Shown here: piece by piece, positions 22,440-32,857 of the stretch
How the letters are laid out: each line of letters begins with the position of its first letter
How positions within the stretch are numbered: position 1 is the stretch's first letter
Assembly (NCBI GenBank): GCA_009801085.1
Contig: VNWV01000002.1
Location: forward strand, 4,836,001 to 4,900,000
DNA length: 64,000 bases
From: Lasiodiplodia sp. COLG20
Lineage: Eukaryota > Ascomycota > Dothideomycetes > Botryosphaeriales > Botryosphaeriaceae
Direction: 5' to 3'
Program-made: the position numbers and the translations under genes
The notes under the pieces: model-generated
The model's database searches: none
Seen by the model: only the letters and a program-made list of their open reading frames with translations
What the model was told of the DNA's origin: nothing

Positions 22440-25240
22440 TCACTCATCCCTCCCCTTCCCCTTCCCCATCCCCCACCTCGACCTCCCCTTCACATCCACC
22501 CCCTTCTCCTCCTCCCCCTCCACCACCTTCATCCTCCTCGGCACAAACCCACCCACAACCCCCTCCCTCCACCTCCACAGCAGCGCCGTCGCCGCCCCCG
22601 GCCCCAACACCACCCACCCACCCAGCACCAACACCGCGCTCTTCATCACCGCCCCCGTGTGCGCCATGCCCACGCGCCGCAGGTCGTACAGCGTCAAGCC
22701 GGACCACAGCGCCACGCCGACCAGCATTAGCAGCAGGTCGAGCTGGAAGAAGAGCTGCATGCCCTCCGCGACAGTGTGGACGGGGGCGTGCAGCTGCTCG
22801 ACGGAGGCGGCGTGCTGGAGCGGCAGGAAGGTGGACAGGAGGGACAGCTGGCGGCCGTGCGGGTGAAAGAGGTAGTAGCCGACAAGCGCGACGTGTATGG
22901 CGCCGGAGAAGACGGCCATGTGCGTGAAGAGGTGCCGCACGGGGCGGGTGTCGGCGGGCGCGTGGAAGGGTCCTGCGGTGAGGAAGGGGGGAGGCTTGGT
23001 GGCGGTGGAAGTGGGTGGGTGTGCGGGCGGCGCGGGGAAGAGGGCGGTCCCGGAGATGAGCGAGGTGGCAGCCATGGCGAGGATCTCGGTGCCTTGCCAG
23101 AAGGCGATGGCAGGTTGGAGGTAGGGCGAGTGGACGTCCAGAGTGAACATCAGGACGGTGGGGAGGATGTAGACGAGGATGAGGCTGGGGCCGAAGGCTT
23201 TGATGTTGTGCGCGAGGGTGGCTTGCGAGCAGGCCATCCAGTATGCCGGGTCGCGGGAGATGACGAAGACGGTGAGGATGTAGAAGAAGAAGACGACGCC
23301 GAAGCCGAGCACCTGGGCGAGTGCGATCCAGAAGCTTGGGCTGGAAAGGGGTCAGTTAGAAAGTTTTCTCGAGGTAAAAGACCGGTTTACTTACCTCCAA
23401 AGCAACGTCCCTTTGTTCCTCCATCTGTAACCCTCAACGGCCATTATGGAGAAGATTGGGACCCAAAAGCCGAGGAGGAAATAGGCTGCCTGGATTTTCA
23501 TTTCGAAGTTGGGTGTACCAGTTACTACTGGGAGGAATACAGAGATAATAGTCTTCAAAAGCTTATCAAGCTCTGGAAACCGAGCTGCATCGACGAAAGA
23601 CTGAAGCGAAATGTTCATCTCAGCAAGGTAGCTCGTAGTCACAGCTGACTCGATGATCCGGAAGGACCCATTGATATCGCTCAGCACGGGCAGCAGGTAG
23701 GCACCAAGACCACCAAGACCTATCAAGGTGGTGGTGACAAGTAAAGTGAACAGAGTGCTCCTTGGCTTGGGCTCGCGAATGAGTTCGTCGAAGTACGGGG
23801 CAGACCTCGGTCTTGATGGTATTTCAAGCGTGTCTACGGATACGGCCGGGGGGTACGCCTTGCAGAGATTTTTGAGCATTTGATCTCCTCCGATCAGTGG
23901 CAGGACGTATCGGTTCATCACCATGAAAAATGGCGAAACCTCAGCGTACACCTCTTGCATCTTGGTCGACTCGTTGCACAAGAAGGTCGTCCTTGGCTTC
24001 CGCAGTTCTTGGATTTCCTCGAACATGGCGCCGAATTTCTCTTTTGGAATCTTCCCAGAGCTGTTGGACTTGAGCAGTTTCACAAGAGCATTGGTCAGGG
24101 CTGCTGAGGTCTCGAGAGCGGCATTGCCACCTTGACCCGCAATAGGGTTGACCTGAAAACGCATCAGTATACTTTCATGCACATCCATCTATCGAGCACG
24201 TACCTTGTGCACCGAATCCCCAATGATGATGCACCTATTCGAGTGCCAGTTCTCGATGATGTATTCGTGCAGGGGTGTGCATACTGAGGCCAGGGCAGCC
24301 TTGCGGACATCGGAGTATTTGAAGTCCTCCGTGATTGGATGGTCCCAGTACTTCTTCGAGAAGTATTCTTCTGCCTTCTCTCCGTGACATGGCGTATTGT
24401 TCCCGTAATATCTCTTGTCAAGTTTGAAGAAAATGCACCAGTACGTCCTGTTGTCTGGCCCTGAGGCAACAAAGAGACTTGAGTTTTTCCTGGTGGCGAT
24501 TATGACCGATCCCTTTGGGCTTTTCAAGTCACCCTCGGAGATTCCAAAAACTCCTCCGTAGTCCGCAGGAAGAGTATCTGTGATGATCAGTCACTACTCT
24601 CGGGAATGACAGGGTGCCACAATACCTGTCCTGAGATCAATAGGCTTGGAAGACTTTCTCTCGATCTCCCCTCTGAGGGCGCTGTGCATGCCATCGGCAC
24701 CAACGGCAAGGTTGCCCTTGAAGACAGAGCCATCTTCAGTAGTCACGGTGACTCCTTCGTCATCCTCCTCGACACTTTTCACGCGCTTAGAGGTCAAGAC
24801 CTTGTCCTTGTTCTTGATGTGATCGTAAAGGATCTGCACGAGTTGTCTGCGTTCGAAAAAGAGGACTGGATATCCATGGCTGTGGAAGCGAAGGCATAAG
24901 CTTATCTCATTCAGCTGACAGGGCTCGGCAGCACTCACCGTTCCACAGCCTCGTGTCGCAGGTTTCTGGCGCCCACGAGGAGCTTTCCATTGCCGTCGTG
25001 GATGAGAAAATCGTCGACAGGATACTGGCCACATTTCAAAATATCCTCGTAACAGCCGAGCTGGTCCACGATGCGGAATCCATTTGGGAGCAGGGCTATG
25101 CTGGCGCCTAGCTGCGGGGCTATCGTCGGGTAGGCTTCGAGCACGACAAAGTCGATGCCGTTTTTCTCTAGCATCAAAGCCAGAGAGAGGCCTGAAATGC
25201 TGCCGCCGACGATGACGACTCGAAAGTTGCTGCCGGCCAT
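22440..25240 (-). CDS. FAD-dependent monooxygenase fused to a multi-span membrane domain
   Basis: Five exons, complement of 22440-23340, 23395-24152, 24204-24577, 24626-24879 and 24939-25240; introns 48-59 nt; 862 residues. The N-terminal 430 residues are a PHBH-type FAD monooxygenase: Rossmann motif VVIVGGSISGLSLALMLEK (residues 8-26), the motif GADGMHSALRG, and the FAD motif GDSVHKVNPIAGQGGNAALE (about 305-323), in the style of PaxM-like meroterpenoid epoxidases. From residue 444 (LFTLLVTTTLIGLGG) to the end I count about eight hydrophobic helices, then a basic tail. Splicing joins the FAD motif across intron 3. The hydroxylase or epoxidase chemistry is a family inference. The role of the membrane part is unknown; it may anchor the enzyme or carry a second activity. 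No terpene or polyketide genes lie nearby. Confidence 0.85.
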
Positions 25241-26035
25241 GGTGGCGCGAATTTGGTCTCGGTAGACACTTCTGGCTATGGGAGAGCTGCGATCCGATGA
25301 GAACAAAATTCGGAAGTTGGGCAGGTGGATTTTTATGTCCGGAGCTCGCTGCGGGACGGTTTCGTCTCCCTGTTCGACAGGTCTCGGCAGTGTTTTTCCA
25401 CAGGGGAATGGATCCTGATCCACCTAGTTCCGGTAACCGTTGCGCGCCGTGTGGCGCATGTCAAGCCCTGTAGCCTATGCAGCGCCCGTCAGCAGTCTCC
25501 TGATCAACCTAATCCATCGGTGTGGATCTTATGGGATAATAAGAGCTTTCCCAAGTTGGTATGTGCCCTATCTATCCTCCATTCGCCGACCACTGGATAG
25601 TATTCATGGTCCGAAACGTCTGGACTAAGTAGCCCTAAGAGCTGAAATTTGTCACCGAGGCCGCATTGATGCATGAAACCCTATGATCGCACAAATGTCA
25701 AAGTCTTACACCGACCAACTGAGTTGCATATTTGATGGAGACCTATCGCGCTAGGCCCAATTGGGACTCGCAGGATTAGCTCTCACGGGACAAAGCATCC
25801 ATCGTACCGGGGAAGCGCGCGTCAGCGTTACTCCACAAATCGCACACATGGGCCGAAGTCCCTGGAACCGCTGTCTCACTCGTTTATCATCCTCCGCAAA
25901 CATCCGCATCCTTTTCGACCCCCTCCACTCCTCAATCCATCGTCCAATTACCGACCATCCACCGATCCTCGGCCCCCATGAGCATCCACACTCTCCCCCT
26001 CCCTTACTTTCATTTCCCCACACCAATTTTCAGTC
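25241..26035. other. Intergenic, upstream of the monooxygenase fusion gene
   Basis: 795 bp containing the promoter of the monooxygenase (-) and the 3' flank of the aldolase gene (-). The part near 25930-26035 is rich in C and T. No gene was seen. Confidence 0.4.
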
Positions 26036-27197
26036 TCAACTTATCACCGGCCAGCCGAGCTCATTCTCATACAACCCATTCCCCCTCGTCCTCACCTCCT
26101 TCACCCACAACTGCCAGGCCTTCTCGATATACTGCAACGGCACAGCCCCAGCATCCCTCCTCTCCCGCGAACTCAAGTACTTGATATTATAATCCTTGTC
26201 GTCCGCCTTCCCCTCGCACATCTCGCGGGCGTTGACGCTCAGCTCCATGGCCGCGCTCTGCAGGCGCGCGTTGTCGGCGATGTAGTACGCGCGGAAGACG
26301 GACGTCAAAATGTCCGCGCCCACCGTCGTGAAGCCGTGACCCCGCATCAGCACGAGCGTGCGCGGGGGGTCGGAATCAGCGCTGTTGTTGTCGCTGTCAG
26401 AATCGCTGCTGCTGCCGTCATCGTCGCGGTGATTGGTGGAGTCGCCGCCTCTGCCGCGACCGCCGCCACCACCACCACCGTCCCGGTGGTTGTTGTCGTC
26501 TCGGCTGTCGAGGTGGTGCGCTGGGTTGGGGCACGAGCACGTGTCGCAAGAGGGCGGTGCGGGGAGGCCGAACAGCGAGGCCAGCGCGCCGCCGAGGTGC
26601 GTGTCGGAGACGAGGAGGTTGTGGTTCGTCTCGTTGGGCAGGTAGTACCGGGCGATGTCGAAGACCGGGACGTAGTCGCCTATTTCAGAAACAGGGATGC
26701 GGGTGAGCTTCGGTCAGGGAAAAGAGCTTTGGGGAAGCAGGGGTGCGGTCTTGTGGAATTCCCAGCAGAAGGGATAAGGTTAAATCAAGGTAAGAACTTA
26801 TCACGGACGCACCGATAAACCCGGCCATGTGGAAGGCCGCTTCCATTTGGACGCCCTCGACGATGGTGAAGGGAAGAACTTCGTCCGCGTGGGCGTGGAC
26901 GACGGATCCGACGCAGGGCCACTGCCGGAGGACTTCGCTGTGGATGAAGCGCTCGGCGTAGCCCGGTCGAGCATTAGGATCAACCGAGGTTCCGTTGGCA
27001 ACGTAATATAGCACCAAGTCATCCGGCGACGAGACAATCCCCGGGGCAATCTGGGCCGACATGTAGAAGGTCGAAGGGTCATGGGGATTCCGCACTGAGA
27101 TATGCCCGAAGCCATCGACGATTTCGTGATAGTGAAGAATGTGGTTGGCCGTGATGAGGAGACGGAGCGTCTCCGTGAGGCTCATGGATGGCGCCAT
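26036..27197 (-). CDS. Class II aldolase/adducin-family protein
   Basis: Exons complement of 26036-26679 and 26813-27197; intron of 133 nt; 342 residues. The fold is that of zinc-dependent class II aldolases. The metal ligands are visible: His101 and His103 in SVVHAHADEVLPF and a third His243 in LMRGHGF. A Glu in RFIHSEVL (Glu87) and the start FGHISVRNPHDP also fit. The substrate is probably a small hydroxy-acid or sugar phosphate, but it cannot be read from sequence. Between the two parts of the metal site lies a low-complexity insert of about 45 residues rich in Asp, Gly, Arg and Ser, with cysteines just before it (PPSCDTCSCPNP). This insert is not part of the usual core. Confidence 0.87.
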
Positions 27198-28948
27198 TGT
27201 CGACTTGAGGCTTGATGGTTTTCTGGTCGGTCAAGTTGAATACTTTATAGCTGGAAGTGCTGGCCGCTTTCGACAGAGATATGCTGGGGCATTCCAAATA
27301 TACCTTATCCTTGTGTCACATTTCAGCCCGCCCCAGTAACCGCCACGATTTGCTTTTGCTATAGAGGAGCTGAACTGAAATATGAAGGACAATACAGATG
27401 TGACTTCATCATGACCCTGCCGACCCCTCAGTCTCAGTAGCCACGGCTGGATACGCTAATGCGCGGCCGAACTGCAGGCGGGGAGCCGATCTATTCTGCG
27501 ATTCTGCTGTTAGATGTTTGGATAGATTTCAGAAGAAACCTGTTTCTTTTTCCTGCCAAGTAGTTAACAATCTTCATCATTAGAATCGAAATTTTACTAG
27601 CGTGGTCTTGCTTCATCCAATGGACCAAGCCTGTTTCTCGCGGATGACCCCCTCCCCCAGCCTCGCGAAGAGAACAGTAACCTCTTTCGGTAGGTGCTGA
27701 TATAAATGGAGCCTCTTCATGTCAGCCAAAAACCCGTCCCGTACAGAGGGGTGCTGCAGCCGATGGCTAGCGCGAAGAATAGCAGGGCTCTAGAACATAG
27801 CGTAACTATGCCTCATCTTTTTCTTTTCAAAAAAAAAAAAAGATACCACACCAGCCATCGGCTGCGAGAGGGGACTGTATCTTCCGTGGATGGCCCCATC
27901 TTTCTTTTTCTCTCGCGGTGACAACACGCGAAAGACTTTCCTCGCCGTCCTTGAAAAGTTCAACTGGATGATGAAAGATTGCAGCAACTTTGCTCAGGAC
28001 GCAATTTTCCTGAAAACCTCACCTCGTACGTTCACACGGACATACCTCACAGATTCCAGCCTGATGCGTGGAGTCATCGAAGGTGAAAAAATAGACGTCC
28101 CCGAGCAGCAGGCTCTTCCTGGAGGATTCACAAATTTTGCACTCAGGCCGAACACGTCAAAATGCGAAGCAGGAATTCTTCTTGCGGTCGATCAGCTAAG
28201 TCGTCTTAGTTAAGCGATGGCCCGGAAACAGCGGAGAGCATGCCGAAGTAGAACCAGCATTCCATTCCACGACCCCAGTTCGGCCGGTGCCCCGTCCTAG
28301 AAAGGCGAGTCCGGGTGGCGGTTTGGCGAGGCGAGCCGTAGTCATAGCGCGGACACGACTAGGTTGTTCTCAGGGGCCATCATGGAGGGGAGGAGTCATC
28401 GAAGAGGTGATCCGCCATGCTGTTGGCGCGTGATCAATGTGTTGGACTTTTTCTGCATCATGCTCCGAAAGAAGAGACGAAGCGGGGACAGATAATGAAG
28501 ACAGAAGTGGTCTGATAAAGACAAGGATGAAGACGACCCGTGCTCATGTTGGGGGTCCGCGCGTACTGCTTGTAGCCGACAGGTTGGTGGGTACTTCACG
28601 CTTCCCGATCTAATCCGTGTGGGGGCTAACACCTGTGCCGTCTCTTCTGCAGCACGCGCTGAAAGAGAAGCTTGACATTTGCGCAATGCCCTTCTTGAAC
28701 GAACCGTAGCATACTGGGAACCTCAGATTGGTGCGTGGTATCGACTCGCACAGGTAACTTGCCAGATGCGGTAAGTGCTCGGTTTAATAGGTATCCATTT
28801 GCCCGGCCGTGCCACAAGTCTGCTCTCATTAGGGCCGCAGAAGTCACCAGTATTTAGTGATTGGAACCTCGGTGTGCAAGACCATTGCAATCTAAGGTGA
28901 TCGTGCAGAAACTTCCATTTTGAACCAGGCCATTTGACCGATAAACAT
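27198..28948. other. Intergenic stretch with a 13-bp inverted repeat
   Basis: 1.75 kb. Perfect 13-bp arms lie at 27756-27768 (GCAGCCGATGGCT) and 27853-27865, with an A-run of about 13 in the 84-nt spacer. An ATG-started frame of 107 codons on the plus strand at 27890-28213 has no recognisable motif, and I do not call it a gene. The rest shows nothing. Confidence 0.35.
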
Positions 28949-29919
28949 TCATTGAAGGACGCTGCCGTTGGTATGGAGAACTTGCTCTTGAGTCCTGTAA
29001 ATCTCAATGGCTGGAAAATCGGCAAGTGGCACAGCTGAAGGCTTTTCAATACGAACCCTGAGGTTCGAGGTAGAGCTTTCACTCTTGATGAAGGTGTCGA
29101 ACAGTACGTAGGCGACCTTCTCGGCAAGCGCTTCGAGAGTTTCAAAATCTGTATTCCCAACGGTCTGGATCGACAGTGTCAGCACCATAATCACCCATTC
29201 TAAGAACGACTTACCTTCAGCACGATATCCTCCACGACATTATAGGAATCAATCGCCCCATCCGAGACCTTGTCGATCCAGACGCTTACCACGCACAGCT
29301 GCTTCTTCATGCGCTCATTGCTATTCACCCCAATCAGGGTCGGAATTGCCATGCCCTTTACATATAACTGCCGCGAGAAGCTAACCACCTCCCCGGCAGG
29401 ACTGTAAAACACCGTCCACTCTACACCTGCGCCTGTTCCTAGCGTACTCGCCTTAGGGAAGCACACATCTATTTTGGCAGCTCCTACTGCACCTTGAGCC
29501 GCCGTCGCGATTAACGCCTCACTTGTTCTGCTCGCAACGACCAAACCACTGAGCCACTGATTATTGTTTGTAGAAGGGTCGAGGGCCTTGAGCAAATTCT
29601 TGCTTAGGTGGCCGTAATGCACGGTTCCGGCGTCGAGAGCATCGCTGGCAGCAGCAGAAGTAAAGCCAGCGCGTGAAGCTACCGTAAGCGACAGGGCGAG
29701 CGGCTGTGCGCGGTCGGTACGGCCCCAGACATCGCGACCGGCGCACACGACCGAATTGAGTGAAGAGAGCGAAACCGTGTCGGCGGTGGCAGGCCAGCGT
29801 GCGGCAGCTTCGTGGGCGTAGTACTGGGCGATTTTGGTGTACTCTGTGCGGTCCTCGGTACCACGCGGAATACGGCCGTGTTGGGCTATCGCGGGCATTG
29901 TTTGCATGTTCGAATGCAT
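28949..29919 (-). CDS. Stand-alone double dihydroneopterin aldolase (FolB-like) protein
   Basis: Exons complement of 28949-29164 and 29215-29919; intron of 50 nt; 306 residues. The first half shows a FolB-type domain (VCAGRDVWGRTDRAQPLALS, then AGTVHYGHLSKNLLKALD). The second half repeats it in diverged form (QLCVVSVWIDKVSDGAIDSY, then FETLEALAEKVAYVLFDTFI). This is the double aldolase arrangement that begins the fungal folate enzyme Fol1, but the pyrophosphokinase and dihydropteroate synthase domains are absent: the gene ends after the second FolB domain. Dihydroneopterin aldolase makes 6-hydroxymethyl-dihydropterin for folate synthesis. Whether this separate copy acts in folate, another pterin pathway or is inactive cannot be told. 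Divergent from the SDR gene. Confidence 0.8.
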
Positions 29920-30465
29920 GTTGGTCTTGGTATGGGTTGATGGAGGCAGGGTTCAAAGCAAACGTAGAATTTTTGGTGTAAGGATGTTCGGCGGGGATGG
30001 TGGAGGGGCACAGCGCGAGCGACGTCAGGGTTCAGCTCTCTAAATAACCTATCAAAGCTGCTGTGACATCACATGAACTCTACATGGACCCTGACGTACT
30101 CGACCGCAAGACACTGTTCCTACACGGTGAATATGTATTAACGTCCTCAATTGGTCATCGCTGCAGAACGGAGCTGGCCGAGCAGCTCGTGTCCGGTGTC
30201 GCTCTGCAGAGCGCGCGAGCTCATTCGCAGACGGCTGACGCAGGATCGCCGACTAGGGTCTTGCCGGGCGGTTGCATCACGTCCTTCGAGACGCGCTGCG
30301 TTTTGCCTCTGCTCTCCTCAACCTCCGCAACAAAATTGGCCGTGAAGCGAGAAAAAGGACACAGCTTTCCCGTTCGTGCAAATAGCCATAAGAAGCAGCT
30401 TCCTCCCCCTCCCCGCCAAAAAGACTTCACCTACTTCCAACCGCCAACAACCCCACCAATCAACC
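29920..30465. promoter_or_regulatory. Divergent promoter region
   Basis: 546 bp between the starts of the dihydroneopterin aldolase-like gene (-) and the SDR gene (+). The last 90 bp before the SDR ATG are C/A-rich. No TATA box stands out. Confidence 0.4.
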
Positions 30466-31724
30466 ATGACGACAACCACAAAAACAACACCACCCATCAC
30501 ACTCCCGCCCTCACAACAACACCAATCCTCCCGCCGCCCGCACTCCTGGTACCACCCACTCACCATCGACCTCCTCGCCGACATCGCCAACCGCAGCATC
30601 CTGCACCCCTTCATCGCATGCCTCGTCCCGCTCTGCCTGAGCGCCGTCGGCACGCCGACGACGTGGCTGCGGTTCAAGGTGGCCTGCGCCTACGCCATCG
30701 CCATCACGCTGTGGACGCTGCTGGTGCAGTACCACGGGCGGCGGGTGGCGTTCGGCGCACCGCGCAGCGTCATCCTGGATGACGAGGTCGTCGTTGTGAC
30801 GGGCGGCGCGCGCGGGTTGGGCGCGCTGGTGGCCGAGGTGTACGGGATGCGCGGCGCGAGCGTCGCGGTGCTGGACGTGGCGGGCGAGGACGAGGTGGAT
30901 GCGGAGAGGCTGTTGGAGGAGAAGAACGTGGCGTATTATCGGTGCGATGTGGGGGATCGCGCGGAGGTGGAGAGGGTGTATAAGAGGATTGAGAATGATG
31001 TACGTAGGGCGCAATTGACGGGTTGTTTCTTCCTTTTCATCCTCCTTTTTTCTCTCTTTCTCCGTTCGAGAGACAGAAAGGAAGATATGCTGTTTGTGCA
31101 TTTAAACTGACCAACTCATAGCTCGGAACCCCGACCGTCTTGATCAACAACGCTGGCGTTGTGAACGGCAAGCCGCTGCTTGAGTTATTCCCGGCCGAGA
31201 TCGAGCGCAACTTTCGCGTTAATTTGCTCGCCCACTACAACACCCTGCAAACCTTTCTTCCTGGCATGTTCAATGCGCCCAACGGTGGCACCGTTGTGAC
31301 CGTCTCCAGCGTCCTCGGAAAGGTTGGCGCCGCTTGTTTGTCTGACTACACGGCTGCGAAGGCCGGGCTCATAGCCATGCACACGTCTCTGCAGGCAGAG
31401 CTCAGGCAATCGCCCAAACCCGGTGCGAAGAACATCAGGACGATCCTGGTGACTCCCGGCCAATTAGGAACTCAGCTGTTCGGCGACCTTGACACTCCAT
31501 CCGGCTTCCTCGCCCCGATCGTTGAGCCTGTCCAGGTCGCACAGGCTATCATCAAGATGATTGATGCAGGCGAGGGAGGTGAGATCAGTTTCCCACTCTA
31601 CGCAAGATGGATGGAGTGGATGAATGTGTTGCCATCGGGGCTGCAATGGATAATCAGAGGGGCCAGTGGCGTTGACGACGCCATGCGCAATTTCGGCGTT
31701 GACATGAACAGGAAGAGCACATAG
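30466..31724 (+). CDS. Membrane-anchored short-chain dehydrogenase/reductase
   Basis: Exons 30466-30999 and 31122-31724; intron of 122 nt; 378 residues. Classical SDR: cofactor motif VVVVTGGARGLG (residues 108-119), NNAG at 187-190, catalytic Ser at 240-241 (TVSSVLGK) and Tyr254-x3-Lys258 (SDYTAAK). An N-terminal hydrophobic stretch (about 49-62 and 72-88) should anchor it in a membrane, as in the lipid-droplet/ER retinol and 17-beta-hydroxysteroid dehydrogenase-like group that fungal relatives resemble. The substrate is probably a hydrophobic alcohol or ketone; this is inferred. The start at 30466 was chosen because it is the first ATG in a good context. Confidence 0.9.
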
Positions 31725-31978
31725 AGAACACGGGAAGCAGGTCTTGCTGGATAAATATTCCATTGTATTATTACTAAAGCTAATATCATGATCATAGCGC
31801 ATTTGCTTCGGAGCACATGAACGCTGACTTGACTCTGCAAGCTTGAAACCTAATACTTCTTACTGTTAGCAGGGTTCCAACAGATTGATGCGAACAGTAT
31901 GTGGAATTTGGTAAAGATCAGACATCCAAGGAAGATTGTGCTCTCATCGACCGTCTAAGATGGGTTCTTATGCGACGG
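31725..31978. other. 3' flank of the SDR gene
   Basis: Short AT-rich intergenic stretch; nothing was recognised. Confidence 0.35.
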
Positions 31979-32327
31979 CTAGAGTGAAAACTGCGAATGT
32001 GGTATGGTTTTCATCATGAAAGGGGTGGTGTGCAGAGTGGTAGAAGACTCAGGACTGACCTTATTCATGATTGCTGTTAACGATGCGTAGTCAGTGCTGC
32101 AACAGTGCGGTTCACTAGGCCACAGCATGTAGAGCGCGCTCCCTGCCAAACAAAAACATTATTGTGCGGCACAGGAGCTGACCGTTCCCAAACCCAAACG
32201 ACTTATACGCAAACCGAGAGAGGTGGAGAACGGGTGCAACTACAAGCTCGAGGCTTTCGCGGATGACGCGGTGCGAGTTTCTACAATCTTCAGTGTCGTT
32301 AGCAAAGCTCTCAAGAAGGTTCTGCAT
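31979..32327 (-). pseudogene. Possible cryptic gene or gene fragment
   Basis: From an ATG at 32327 the minus strand encodes a helical, codon-biased stretch (MQNLLESFANDTEDCRNSHR, then ESLELVVAPVLHLSRFAYKS). The plain frame ends at 32115. A 41-nt segment with GT..AG ends, starting after FGFGN, would extend it in another open frame to a stop at 31979. I see no family motif and no convincing upstream exon. It could be a decayed regulator or chance. Low confidence. Confidence 0.22.
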
Positions 32328-32857
32328 GCGCGACAGCAGTGAATGAGTGTCAGACAACGTTTACTGGCAAGTAGCAGGACCCTTGCGAAGGGGTCCCGGA
32401 AAGACAGTTTTCTTCAAGGTCGACTCAGTTGGGAAAAGAAGACATGTTCTAAAGGTGTCATCATTCAAGGGGAGGGCGCTGTCGCGTGTCGCAGGGAGCA
32501 GCATGTCCTTACCTAGCAAAAGAACGAGAGGGGTGGGAGGCGCGCCAGCGACACTTCATGGGTGCGCATGGCGTGCGGGTTGTTGCAGTCTCTGCAGAAA
32601 AAAAGTTTGGCGATCGAAGGTCAGAACTTATAGAAGGTTCGGAGAAACATTCGGCCACTAAGCGCATTCGGCAAAGCTCGGGCACTCGACGCGCGACAGC
32701 CACGCCGCACGTGAGTAGCGCTGAGCACCAGCCACGCTTACTCAGCAGCGTCTCAAGGTTACGCTCTGAGGCTGTGGATTTCTCAAGCAACTCTACGACA
32801 TACTTCCTTAACATCTACCTACCTCGCCCGCGCGCTTCGACTTCTACCTCCGCCGCC
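32328..32857. other. Intergenic, upstream of spp2
   Basis: 530 bp. The spp2 frame is open upstream from 32486 but has no conserved sequence before the ATG at 32858. The last 50 bp are C/T-rich. No other feature was seen. Confidence 0.4.

Noticed and set aside
27890..28213. 107-codon ATG-started plus-strand frame
   Set aside because: No motif, no promoter or intron support; kept only as a note in the intergenic entry.
22440..31724. A secondary-metabolite cluster (monooxygenase, aldolase, SDR)
   Set aside because: No polyketide, peptide, terpene or prenyl synthase, transporter or cluster regulator is present among these genes.
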